Below, one piece after another: positions 8,869 through 16,032 of a stretch of 56,218 bases of DNA. The DNA comes from Chloroflexota bacterium (GTDB lineage: Bacteria; Chloroflexota; UBA6077; SHYK01): assembly GCA_035652535.1 (NCBI GenBank), contig DASRDP010000092.1, positions 1 through 56,218 on the forward strand, read 5' to 3'. Within the stretch, counting starts at the first letter, position 1, and the number at the start of each line of letters is the position of its first letter. Below the pieces are notes generated by a model. It saw only the letters and a list, made by a program, of their open reading frames with translations. It was not told the DNA's origin and did no database searches. The translations under genes and the position numbers were made by a program.

Positions 8869-10200
8869 GTGCGAATCGACCGATCAGATTCCAGGACGGA
8901 TGCCGCCGCGCCCACGGGCGAGGCCGCGGACGGTGAGAACCGCGCCGGCGGATCAGAATCGAACACGACGCGTCACGTGGGCGACTTACCGGAGCGTCCT
9001 CGCCTGCGTCCCGTCGAGGCGTTCCCTGCGCACGTGAAGGGCCAGCCGATGATCTGTCTCCGCGATCCAGCGCATATCAGCGAATCGGTGCTCGGGCTAT
9101 CACCCGAGGCGGCGCCGATTCTCAGCTCCCTGGACGGGACGCACACGATCCTGGACATCCAGACGGCGGAGACACGAAGGCGCGGCCGAATCGTCCTGCG
9201 GTCGGAAATTGAGGAGGTCGTCCGCGCGCTCGACGCGGGTCTCTTCTTGGACAGCCCGCGTTTCGCGGCGGCGTACGAGGCCCAGACCCAAGCGTTCCGC
9301 GCCTCAACCTCGCGACCGGCGTATCACGCGGGCCGCGCGTATCCCGCCGATCCGGATGCGCTGCGCGAATGGCTTGACGGTTTCTTCCGGCATCCCGACG
9401 GCCCTGGCGCCATCGCGCCGGACGCCCCGCCCGCCCCGGTCGCCGGAATCCTTTCTCCCCACATCGACTTCGCGCGCGGCGGACCCGTGTACGCCTGGGC
9501 GTATCGGGCGCTTGCGGAGGCCGAACCCGCCGACGTGTACGTCGTCCTGGGCGTTCCGCATCAGGGTATCGAAGGGCCGGCTGCCGTGACCCTCAAGCCC
9601 TTTGAGACGCCGCTCGGCGCACTCGAAGTTGACCGCCCCTTTGTCGACGCGCTGGCTCGGCGCGCCCGGTCGGACCTCTTTCGCGGGGAGATCGGGCATC
9701 GCACGGAGCACTCGATCGAGTTCGAGACGGTCTTCCTGCGGTACCTCTTTCCGCATCGGGAGATCCGCATCGTCCCGATCCTCACAAGCTTCGTGCATCA
9801 GTTGATGGCCGAGGGAATAAACCCCCGCGACGACCCCGAATCGCAGCGCTTCATCGAGGCGCTGGGCGAGACGATCGCGGCCTACCCGGGCCGTGTCTGC
9901 CTGATCGGGGGTGTTGACCTGGCGCACGTCGGCCCCCAGTTCGGTGATCCCGCGCCTGTGACGATGCAAACGCTGGATTGGCTCGCCAGCGAAGACACGG
10001 CCATGCTCGCCGCAGTGGAAGCGGGCGACGCTGATGCGTTCTACGAATCTGTGGCGAAGGATCGCGATCGCCGACGAATTTGCGGCCTGACTCCCATCTA
10101 CACCGCGCTGAGCGTGCTCGGTCGCGGGGGCAATCTTCTCAAGTATGGACAGGCTCCGGACCCAGGCGGCACGGTGACATTCGCGAGTGTGGCTTTCTAG
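8869..10200 (+). CDS. MEMO family protein (AmmeMemoRadiSam system B-like)
   Basis: The 443-residue protein has an N-terminal region of about 130 residues (PMICLRDPAHISESVLGLS and LSSLDGTHTILDIQ) typical of bacterial members, followed by the MEMO/dioxygenase-like domain with RPAYHAGRAYPADPDALREW, ILSPHIDFARGGPVYAWAY, GVPHQGIEG, HRTEHSIEFETVFLRYLF and GGVDLAHVGPQFGD. The histidines in these blocks correspond to the metal-site histidines of the fold. Start is uncertain: GTG 8869 is the first usable start but lacks a clear ribosome binding site, and the first 35 residues look non-conserved. The AmmeCR1 and radical-SAM partners are not in the window. Confidence 0.8.
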   Translation: MRIDRSDSRTDAAAPTGEAADGENRAGGSESNTTRHVGDLPERPRLRPVEAFPAHVKGQPMICLRDPAHISESVLGLSPEAAPILSSLDGTHTILDIQTAETRRRGRIVLRSEIEEVVRALDAGLFLDSPRFAAAYEAQTQAFRASTSRPAYHAGRAYPADPDALREWLDGFFRHPDGPGAIAPDAPPAPVAGILSPHIDFARGGPVYAWAYRALAEAEPADVYVVLGVPHQGIEGPAAVTLKPFETPLGALEVDRPFVDALARRARSDLFRGEIGHRTEHSIEFETVFLRYLFPHREIRIVPILTSFVHQLMAEGINPRDDPESQRFIEALGETIAAYPGRVCLIGGVDLAHVGPQFGDPAPVTMQTLDWLASEDTAMLAAVEAGDADAFYESVAKDRDRRRICGLTPIYTALSVLGRGGNLLKYGQAPDPGGTVTFASVAF

Positions 10201-10251
10201 CGCGCACTGCCCCCACGGGTAGGTAGCTCACACCTGGGCGGGCAGCCGTGG

Positions 10252-10267
10252 CGACTACCTCGTGGTC
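10252..10267 (+). promoter_or_regulatory. Copy of the shared stress motif before the GAF-like gene
   Basis: CGACTACCTCGTGGTC, about 70 nt before 10334, in the gene-facing orientation. A GGGTAGGTAG sequence at 10217-10226 reads in the opposite direction and is not counted. The 133-nt spacer (10201-10333) holds nothing else. Confidence 0.4.
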
Positions 10268-10333
10268 TGTGGCGACGGCCTCGCGCTCATCCATATGCTG
10301 GGTTGCAGATTGGACCGTTGGAGTGCGAGGCGC

Positions 10334-10780
10334 ATGTCAGACGGATTCAGGCACAAGTTCCCCCACGTCGCCAGACCGACGCGCGATAACCTTGCCCGGG
10401 TAGCAGCGCTCGATTCGGCGCGCGCCATCGCGGACGCAGCGGACGCGGACCAATACGCCATTGCCGTCGCCGGCCTGCCCGGCCTCGGGCCTCCCGATTT
10501 CGAGGAGTTGGTGCCTCGCGCGCATCTCACAGCGATGAACGAGGGGCGACCGGCCGCCTATCGCATGACGATCGTGCTGAAGGTCGCCGATGCCGACCTC
10601 GGCGTGGTTCGGCTCGGCACCGTTCGCCCGTCCGGATTTTCCGTCGAAGACGTCAGGCGAGCGCGATGCCGCGCGGCGGTGGAGAGCCAGGCCCTCGCAA
10701 CGACGCTCGGACGGCTACGGTCCGCGAGGAGCTGCGTGGGTCGGAGCCCGAAACACCGCGCGCGGCCCCGCGTGGCATGA
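10334..10780 (+). CDS. Possible GAF-like sensor domain protein
   Basis: About 148 residues from ATG 10334 (MSDGFRHKFPHVARP). The stretch TIVLKVADADLGVVRLGTVR followed by FSVEDVRRARCRAAVE resembles the last beta-strand and terminal helix of a GAF domain, and the preceding region has alternating helical and strand-like segments. No catalytic residues are recognised. It is followed 50 nt later by the hemerythrin gene, suggesting cotranscription. A longer version from 10262 would overlap the motif site and is less likely. Treat the family assignment as tentative. Confidence 0.45.
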   Translation: MSDGFRHKFPHVARPTRDNLARVAALDSARAIADAADADQYAIAVAGLPGLGPPDFEELVPRAHLTAMNEGRPAAYRMTIVLKVADADLGVVRLGTVRPSGFSVEDVRRARCRAAVESQALATTLGRLRSARSCVGRSPKHRARPRVA

Positions 10781-10830
10781 TCGGAAGCACGTCCAGATTC
10801 TCGAATCGAACACAGGGAGGTAGATTGCCG

Positions 10831-11346
10831 ATGACCACGATGCAGCCGCTCCACGAAGAGCATCAAACGCTTCTTCCCCACATCGAAGCCCTCAGAACGG
10901 CGGCCGAATCGCTGGATGCTTGGGACGCGAGACAGCTCCGCGAGGCGCTCGCCGGGGCACGGGAGTTCCTCAGGGAAACCCTCATGCCGCACGCCGCGGC
11001 GGAGGAGGACGTTCTGTATCGCGAGGTGGAGCGGTACCTCGGCTCGCCCGATGCGACCCGCACGATGCGGCGGGACCATGAGGAGGTACGCACGCTGCTC
11101 GGAGATCTGGAGTCGCTGCACGCGTCGCTTCCGGCGGCAGGGTTAACCGGAGACGTGAAGAACGAGGCCCGTCGCGTGCTCTACGGGCTCTACGCCCTCT
11201 TGCGCGTGCACTTTGCGAAGGAAGAGGAGGTGTATCTCCCGATCCTGGAGGCACATCTCGACGAAAGCGGCGCCCAGGCCCTGTTCCAGCGCATGGAGCA
11301 CGCGGCGCACGAGGCCCACGCGCATCTCTCGCACCCTGCGGCCTAG
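10831..11346 (+). CDS. Hemerythrin (HHE) domain protein
   Basis: Cytoplasmic four-helix-bundle protein of 171 residues predicted to bind a non-haem di-iron centre for O2 or NO sensing or storage. The expected ligand pattern is visible: PLHEEHQTLLPHIEAL, PHAAAEEDVLYREVE, MRRDHEEVRTLL and RVHFAKEEEVYLPILEAH. GGGAGG at 10814-10819 precedes the ATG at 10831; an in-frame TTG at 10825 is an alternative. It sits downstream of the GAF-like gene and ahead of USP genes, consistent with a role in oxygen or redox stress. Confidence 0.88.
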   Translation: MTTMQPLHEEHQTLLPHIEALRTAAESLDAWDARQLREALAGAREFLRETLMPHAAAEEDVLYREVERYLGSPDATRTMRRDHEEVRTLLGDLESLHASLPAAGLTGDVKNEARRVLYGLYALLRVHFAKEEEVYLPILEAHLDESGAQALFQRMEHAAHEAHAHLSHPAA

Positions 11347-11427
11347 CGGGGATCGTTGGCAAGCGCGTCCCATTGACGGGCGTGTTGCCGGGTGGATTCC
11401 GTCATTCGCACGCGGGGCCTGAGCTAG

Positions 11428-11505
11428 CGGTATGGCGCCGTCCAGGCCCTCCGAGCGCTGAGCCTGGAGGTGCCACGGGGACGCGTGGTCGGGCTGCTGG
11501 GGTCT
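11428..11505 (+). pseudogene. Remnant of an ABC ATPase N-terminus (LivF-like)
   Basis: One frame reads RYGAVQALRALSLEVPRGRV then VGLLGS, which is the start of a branched-chain amino acid ABC ATPase (LivF: RYGxVxALxGVSLxVPxGExVxLLGxNGAGKS). It is preceded directly by a TAG stop and the Walker A loop breaks off after GLLG. No further ATPase motifs follow. The whole 666-nt interval 11347-12012 has little coding order: this fragment, a weak small membrane frame and the USP promoter. Confidence 0.5.
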
Positions 11506-11621
11506 ACAGCCCCGAGATTGGCGTGGCCGCGCTGGACCTCACCGTCCTGGTCGCGATCGCCACCGCGATAGCTGGCGAGCTCGCCTGCCTCTAAGCCGTG
11601 ACGGTGCGGCAAGCGTAGCAG

Positions 11622-11837
11622 ATGCTGAACGTTGTCCTTATGGCGGGCGGCCTCGCGCCGCTTTTTGGGGCGGAGCTGCTGCCGACTGTGACGCGGATTG
11701 AAGTCGCGCGACGGGCTGCGAGCGTCGGCTCAGGGGGGTGGCTCCTCTTCGGGGGCGCGGTTCTGTCCGCGCTCGATGGCGTCCTTCTCATCGTCGCGAG
11801 CCGCCGATTTCGCCGACCCGAGCTTGTGCTCGATTGA
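11622..11837 (+). CDS. Possible small membrane protein
   Basis: 71 residues from ATG 11622 with two hydrophobic stretches (MLNVVLMAGGLAPLFGAELL and GGWLLFGGAVLSALDGVLLI) and a basic end. There is no convincing ribosome binding site and it lies in a region of gene decay, so it could be the tail of a lost membrane protein or chance. Function unknown. Confidence 0.25.
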   Translation: MLNVVLMAGGLAPLFGAELLPTVTRIEVARRAASVGSGGWLLFGGAVLSALDGVLLIVASRRFRRPELVLD

Positions 11838-11855
11838 GCGGGTTCGCAGGCAACA

Positions 11856-11894
11856 CGACTACCCGTGCCGGCATCGACAACCACCCGCTCGGGG
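11856..11894 (+). promoter_or_regulatory. Tandem pair of stress motifs before the first USP gene
   Basis: CGACTACCCGTGCCGG at 11856-11871 and CAACCACCCGCTCGG at 11878-11892 are in the same orientation, with their ACYACCC cores 22 nt apart (about two helical turns). They lie about 120-155 nt before the GTG at 12013. Such spacing is what cooperative dimer binding would produce. Confidence 0.5.
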
Positions 11895-12012
11895 GGCGTG
11901 CTCGCTACGCTGGGCGCGGTACGCTCTAGGTGCAACGAGGCGGCACGGAGTGCACGTGTTGTGGTGCTGACGGAGCAGAATCGCCGACAGGTGCCGTCGC
12001 AAGGAGGTGGCT

Positions 12013-12888
12013 GTGATCCACCGAATCCTCTTCCCGACCGATGGCTCCGCATTTGCTGAGCGGGCGCTCCCGACGGCAGCGGCGATAGCGGCTGCCCAGG
12101 GCGCGGAGATCTTTCTCGTCCGGGTGACGGCGCCGCCGGCGTGGCTCACAATGGACGGCGTCGCCGGAGATGGCATCAGCCCGGAGCTATATCAGCAGGT
12201 GACGGACGAGCTCCACGAAGAGGCTCATCGAAACCTCGATCGCCTCGCCGGAATCTTGCGGGCGCAGGACATCAAGGCATCTGTGCGGCTCTTGGAGGGA
12301 AGCACATACGCGGCGCTGCTCGACTATGAAGCCCAAGTCGAGCCCGAATTGGTCATCATGGCAACCCACGGTCACACGGGGCTGGCCCGCTTCGCCCTGG
12401 GGAGCGTTGCCGACGTGATGGTCCGGGAAGGAACAGCGCCAGTCCTATTAGTGCGCTCGTTTGGCAAGGAGGTCGTTTCTCTCGAGAGCGCCCTGGTACC
12501 GCTCGACGGTTCGGCGCTGGCTGAGCAGTCCCTGCCGTTAGTCGAGACGTTGGCGGGGAAACCGCTCCAGCGGGTGTTCTTGCTCAGTGTGGTCGATACC
12601 CCGCAGGAGCGGGCGGACGCGTGGAGCTATCTCATCCAGATCGTCCTCAGGCTGGCAAACACGCCGTTGCATCTGGACTTTGACGTTCAGGTGGGTCGCG
12701 TGGTCGAGCGGATTGCTGAGCGTGCTCGGAGGATGGATCTCGTAATGATGGCGACACACGGCCGCGGCGGATTCGACCGACTTCGGCATGGGAGTGTGGC
12801 GACTGCGATGGTCGCGGAGTCGCCGGCGCCGGTGCTACTCGTACGCGCTCGAGCGGAAGCGGCATCCGCCGGCGCTCTGGCGGCGTAG
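12013..12888 (+). CDS. Universal stress protein, tandem UspA domains
   Basis: 291 residues with two UspA folds (about 1-145 and 150-285). Both halves keep the ATP-binding signature G-x2-G-x9-G-S/T: ATHGHTGLARFALGSVADVM in the first and ATHGRGGFDRLRHGSVATAM in the second, so nucleotide binding is expected, as in M. tuberculosis Rv2623. Start is GTG 12013 because AAGGAGG at 12001-12007 gives the right spacing; the GTG at 12007 overlaps the Shine-Dalgarno. Two copies of the shared motif lie upstream. A second USP gene follows after 92 nt. Confidence 0.9.
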   Translation: MIHRILFPTDGSAFAERALPTAAAIAAAQGAEIFLVRVTAPPAWLTMDGVAGDGISPELYQQVTDELHEEAHRNLDRLAGILRAQDIKASVRLLEGSTYAALLDYEAQVEPELVIMATHGHTGLARFALGSVADVMVREGTAPVLLVRSFGKEVVSLESALVPLDGSALAEQSLPLVETLAGKPLQRVFLLSVVDTPQERADAWSYLIQIVLRLANTPLHLDFDVQVGRVVERIAERARRMDLVMMATHGRGGFDRLRHGSVATAMVAESPAPVLLVRARAEAASAGALAA

Positions 12889-12980
12889 CGCATGACATGG
12901 CCCTGGATCGGGTCGCATGCGATGAGCGCCGCGGCGGGGATGGCCCGGAGCGAAGCCGCTGAGGCGCACCCGAGGAGGCA

Positions 12981-13895
12981 ATGATGTCGGTACAGCCGAG
13001 CCCACAAGTGGAACAGGCGCCGCCCGCTCAACCCGCTCGACTCCGCGTCCTCGTGGCTGTGGACGGCACTCCGGCCGCCGCCGCTGCGCTGGCGGTGGGC
13101 CGCGTGCTCGCGGCTCAGCTTGGTGCGCGCGTCGCTGCGTTGCACGTTACAGCAACACCAACCGACGAGCGTGAGGCGCGCCAGCGTCTGGGCCTTGATG
13201 CACCAGAGACGAGGGATCTCGAACTGGCGCTCCGGGTCGGGGACCCCGCCAGCGAGATCCTTCGCGCGTCCAGCGACGATGATGGAGTGACCCTATTGAC
13301 GATGGCAAGCCGGGCCACAGATTCGGCGGCGCCGCTGGCATCGGTCACTTTATCGGTCATCAGGCACGCGTATCGGCCCGTCGTGCTCGTCCGACCGGAC
13401 CTGGTCATTGGCCATGACGTTCGACCGGTCCGCCGGCTTCTTGTTCCCGTCGATGGGAGCCCAACGACGGCGCGCGCGCTGAGATCGGTCACGGAGCTAG
13501 CACATCGGCTCGGCGCATCCATCAACCTCCTGTACGTCGCGGGGGCTGAACGCCTTTCTGCGGAGCAGGGAAGCATTACCGCGCCGCGGTACGTGGACCA
13601 GGTCCACCACGAGTGGGCACAGTGGAGCACGGAGGTTGTCGATCGACTCATGCGGTGCCTTGCTCGATGCCCGGAAGACGTACCGATCGAGCTGTTCCTG
13701 GCCGTGGGCGACCCGGGGAGCGAGATCGTCCGGTTCGCTGCCGAGCATCACGAGGACGCAGTCGTGCTGGTGCGCCGAAGCGAGCTGGAGCCGGGGCGGG
13801 GGAAGATCCTGTGGCGAATCTTCGAGGAGAGCCCCCTCTCGCTGGTTATCGTCGCCGCGCCCTATCCGTTCGGTGAGCCGGCGAAACAGGCCTGA
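12981..13895 (+). CDS. Universal stress protein, tandem UspA domains, no ATP motif
   Basis: 304 residues, two UspA-like domains (LRVLVAVDGTPAAAAALAVG and VRRLLVPVDGSPTTARALRS open the halves). The G-x2-G-x9-G-S/T nucleotide signature of the preceding USP is missing in both halves, which suggests a non-ATP-binding or regulatory member. It shares a distinctive block, ITAPRYVDQVHHEWAQW, with the USP at 37851 (MTPPYYVDQPHHEWPAW), so the two are close paralogues. ATG 12981 follows GAGGAGG; ATG 12984 is an alternative. Probably cotranscribed with the USP gene upstream. Confidence 0.88.
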   Translation: MMSVQPSPQVEQAPPAQPARLRVLVAVDGTPAAAAALAVGRVLAAQLGARVAALHVTATPTDEREARQRLGLDAPETRDLELALRVGDPASEILRASSDDDGVTLLTMASRATDSAAPLASVTLSVIRHAYRPVVLVRPDLVIGHDVRPVRRLLVPVDGSPTTARALRSVTELAHRLGASINLLYVAGAERLSAEQGSITAPRYVDQVHHEWAQWSTEVVDRLMRCLARCPEDVPIELFLAVGDPGSEIVRFAAEHHEDAVVLVRRSELEPGRGKILWRIFEESPLSLVIVAAPYPFGEPAKQA

Positions 13896-13962
13896 GCTTG
13901 TGGAACGGCAGGGGTGAGGGGCCGCCGGATGGCACGCTCAGCACGTCGGAGTCCAATCCTGC

Positions 13963-13993
13963 ACCGAAGAAACCGGTCATTGGTGGTTTTCGG
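13963..13993. terminator. Hairpin between convergent USP and Pmp3 genes
   Basis: ACCGAAGAAACC (13963-13974) pairs with GGTTTTCGGT (13984-13993) with a small bulge. It lies in the 141-nt convergent spacer and could stop transcription from both sides. There is no long T-run. Confidence 0.4.
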
Positions 13994-14036
13994 TCCTTCG
14001 CCCGCCGGCTCAGAATGGCGGATTGCGTTCGGCTGC

Positions 14037-14279
14037 TTAGCTGCGCGATCTCGGCGCGCGATTCAACGCGAGCACCATCTCCTCGAGATGCCTGTCTGAT
14101 TCGAACCGTTGGACGACCAGGAACGCGTGCACGACCGGCGCCAGCGCAAGCCACCAGAAGCCCTGGAGCATGAGAACCAACGCAAGCGCCCAAATGGCGC
14201 CATTGATGGCGGCCTGAGCAGGTCTGTCGCACAAAAGAACCGCGGCCGGACTGCAGACCAACGTGAGCAGATACCGCAT
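14037..14279 (-). CDS. Pmp3/YqaE-like small membrane protein
   Basis: 80 residues. The N-terminus MRYLLTLVCSPAAVLLCDRP followed by AQAAINGAIW and VHAFLVV matches the UPF0057/Pmp3 layout (two helices with a PxAVLL turn and a xxHAxxV end), a family induced by salt, cold or membrane stress in other organisms. A longer hydrophobic middle (ALALVLMLQGFWWLALAP) and a charged tail (RFESDRHLEEMVLALN) are extra. ATG at 14279 follows GGCGGGACGGAAG. It is divergent from pncB and the two share a promoter region with two motif copies. Confidence 0.6.
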   Translation of the reverse strand: MRYLLTLVCSPAAVLLCDRPAQAAINGAIWALALVLMLQGFWWLALAPVVHAFLVVQRFESDRHLEEMVLALNRAPRSRS

Positions 14280-14350
14280 CTTCCGTCCCGCCTTTCCCCA
14301 TTTGGTGCGTGTGTAGGACGGAGTGTAGGATGCGCTGGCGTTACACTCCC

Positions 14351-14369
14351 CCGACCGAAGGGGTAGTTG
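14351..14369 (-). promoter_or_regulatory. Stress motif facing the Pmp3-like gene
   Basis: Read on the minus strand this is CAACTACCCCTTCGGTCGG, the best match to the shared motif, about 75-90 nt before the Pmp3-like start. Part of it also forms ACTCCCC...GGGGTAGT dyad symmetry. Confidence 0.5.
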
Positions 14370-14396
14370 TTGCGATGGAAGCGCTCGCATTGCGGG

Positions 14397-14412
14397 CCTA
14401 CCCCTCCGGTCC
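14397..14412 (+). promoter_or_regulatory. Stress motif facing pncB
   Basis: CCTACCCCTCCGGTCC, about 52-67 nt before the pncB start. Its complement (GGACCGGAGGGGTAGG) is nearly identical to the copy at 14351-14369 (GACCGAAGGGGTAG), so the divergent spacer carries one copy for each gene. Confidence 0.5.
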
Positions 14413-14463
14413 TATTCGCGTCATCGCGAAGGTTCCCATCTCTCGGCGCCCGGAGGACTCGCC

Positions 14464-15825
14464 ATGGTCGATCCGCACTCCGTGAGCCTCGCCACAGATC
14501 TCTATCAGCTCACCATGGGCGCGAGCTACCATGCTCTGGGGATGACCGATGTGGCCACCTTCAGCATGTTCGTGCGGAAGCTCCCGGCCAACCGCTCGTT
14601 CCTTGTCGTCGCGGGGGTCGAGGAGGCGCTCGACCGCGTGCGGGCCCTCCGATTCGACGGGCCAGGAATCGACTACCTGCGATCGACCAGCCAGATCCGG
14701 TCGGACTTCCTCGATTCGTTGAGCGAGTTCCGCTTCAGCGGCGATATTTGGGCTGTGCCGGAAGGGCGCGTGATCTTTGCCGACGAGCCTATTCTCGAGG
14801 TGCAGGCGCCCATCATCGAGGCGCAACTCGTGGAGACGGTCCTCGTCAACGCGCTCCACTTTCCGACGCTCGTCGCGACGAAAGCCGCGCGCTGCGTCAT
14901 TGCCGCACCCAACGCCGCCCTCATCGATTTCGGTTTGCGACGCACGCCCAGTATCGACGCGGGACTTGCCGTGGCGCGGGCCGCGTATCTCGCGGGATTC
15001 GACTCGACCAGCAATGTCCTCGCGGGCGAACGTTTTGGAATACCGGTCGCGGGAACGGTCGCCCACTCGTTCATCGAAACGTTCCCCTCGGAGATCGAGG
15101 CCTTCCGGGCGTTCGCAGCCACGTTCCCGGGGCCCGTCACGCTCCTTATCGATACGTACGACACGGTGAGCGGCGCGCGCCACGCGGCGCAGGTGGCACA
15201 CGAGCTCGCCACGCAGGGCCGGCGGGTTCAGGCGGTGCGAATCGACAGTGGCGATCTGGCGCAGCTCAGCCGGGAGGTCCGTCGCGTGCTCGACGCGGCA
15301 GGCTGCCGAGACGTTCGAATCGTCGCGAGCGGCGGTCTGGACGAGGAAGATCTCGCGGCGCTGACGCAAGCGAACGCGCCCATCGACGCATACGGTGTGG
15401 GAACCAAGCTCGGCACGTCGGCGGACGCGCCGACCCTCGACATGGCCTACAAGCTCGTGCAGTATGGCGACGAGCCGTGCCTGAAGCTGAGCGCCGGCAA
15501 GCAGACGTTGGTTGGTCCCAAACAGGTCTGGCGACACATCGATCCTCACGCCCGGTTGACCGGCGATCGAATTGGCACGCGCGATGAGGCGCCGCCCGGC
15601 CCGGGGTGGGAGCCGCTTCTGGTTCCCGTCATGCGGGCTGGAGAGGCGCTCGCGCGTCCGACCTTAGCGGAGCTTCGTGCGGCCCATCGGCGCGAGATGG
15701 CCGCGCTCCCTCCTTCCTTGCTCGACCTCGCGCAGCCTGGTCGCTATCCCGTCGAACTGAGCGAGACACTGGCGGCCCGACAGGCCGAAGCGGTCGCTGA
15801 GGTCCGGCGCCGCGAGGAGCTGTAG
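14464..15825 (+). CDS. pncB: Nicotinate phosphoribosyltransferase
   Basis: Salvages nicotinate with PRPP and ATP to nicotinate mononucleotide for NAD synthesis, in the cytoplasm. The 453-residue protein has the normal family length and shows LATDLYQLTMGASYHALG at the N-terminus, the segment FGLRRTPSIDAGLAVARAAY, GTVAHSFIETF containing the histidine phosphorylated during ATP-coupled catalysis, RIDSGDLAQLS and IVASGGLDEEDL. ATG at 14464 is preceded by GGAGGA. It is a single gene with its own motif copy upstream; the paralogous pncB2 (Rv0573c) of M. tuberculosis is in the DosR regulon. Confidence 0.93.
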   Translation: MVDPHSVSLATDLYQLTMGASYHALGMTDVATFSMFVRKLPANRSFLVVAGVEEALDRVRALRFDGPGIDYLRSTSQIRSDFLDSLSEFRFSGDIWAVPEGRVIFADEPILEVQAPIIEAQLVETVLVNALHFPTLVATKAARCVIAAPNAALIDFGLRRTPSIDAGLAVARAAYLAGFDSTSNVLAGERFGIPVAGTVAHSFIETFPSEIEAFRAFAATFPGPVTLLIDTYDTVSGARHAAQVAHELATQGRRVQAVRIDSGDLAQLSREVRRVLDAAGCRDVRIVASGGLDEEDLAALTQANAPIDAYGVGTKLGTSADAPTLDMAYKLVQYGDEPCLKLSAGKQTLVGPKQVWRHIDPHARLTGDRIGTRDEAPPGPGWEPLLVPVMRAGEALARPTLAELRAAHRREMAALPPSLLDLAQPGRYPVELSETLAARQAEAVAEVRRREEL

Positions 15826-15837
15826 GCCGGGCGTGTC

Positions 15838-15866
15838 AGGCCCTTCGACGGGCTCAGGGCGAACGG
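15838..15866. repeat. REP-like palindromic element
   Basis: TCAGGCCCTTCGACGGGCTC followed by AGGGCGAAC is the dispersed CCCTTCGAC(N)GGCTCAGGGCGAACGG-type repeat found in many GC-rich genomes, which in one frame reads RPEPVEG. Only one copy was noticed in this window, in the spacer between pncB and the eRF1-like gene. Confidence 0.6.
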
Positions 15867-15925
15867 GTCGGGGGCACAGGGCGAGCGGAAGGGAAGGACG
15901 CGCGCCCACCCCGCCAGCGCCGGGC

Positions 15926-15947
15926 CAACTACCCCGACGGATGTCGG
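15926..15947 (+). promoter_or_regulatory. Stress motif before the eRF1-like gene
   Basis: CAACTACCCCGACGG (15926-15940) followed by ATGTCGG, a near-perfect copy in the gene-facing orientation, about 95 nt before the GTG at 16033. A second half-like CCTACC lies at 15953-15958. Confidence 0.5.
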
Positions 15948-16032
15948 CCGGGCCTACCAAAAGTGGGATCATTGATCGCAGGAGCCGAGAACACCCGACG
16001 GTCAATGCCTGGCCATTGACGGGAGGTCTACT

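Noticed and set aside
10217-10226. GGGTAGGTAG as a further motif copy
   Set aside because: It reads in the opposite orientation to the next gene and lacks the distal CGG; the copy at 10252 fits better.
10814-10830. GGGAGGTAGATTGCC before hemerythrin as a motif copy
   Set aside because: The match is mostly the ribosome binding site GGGAGG and the orientation is wrong.
14367-15587. A 406-codon frame overlapping pncB
   Set aside because: It is out of frame with clear nicotinate phosphoribosyltransferase sequence and is arginine-rich without domains.
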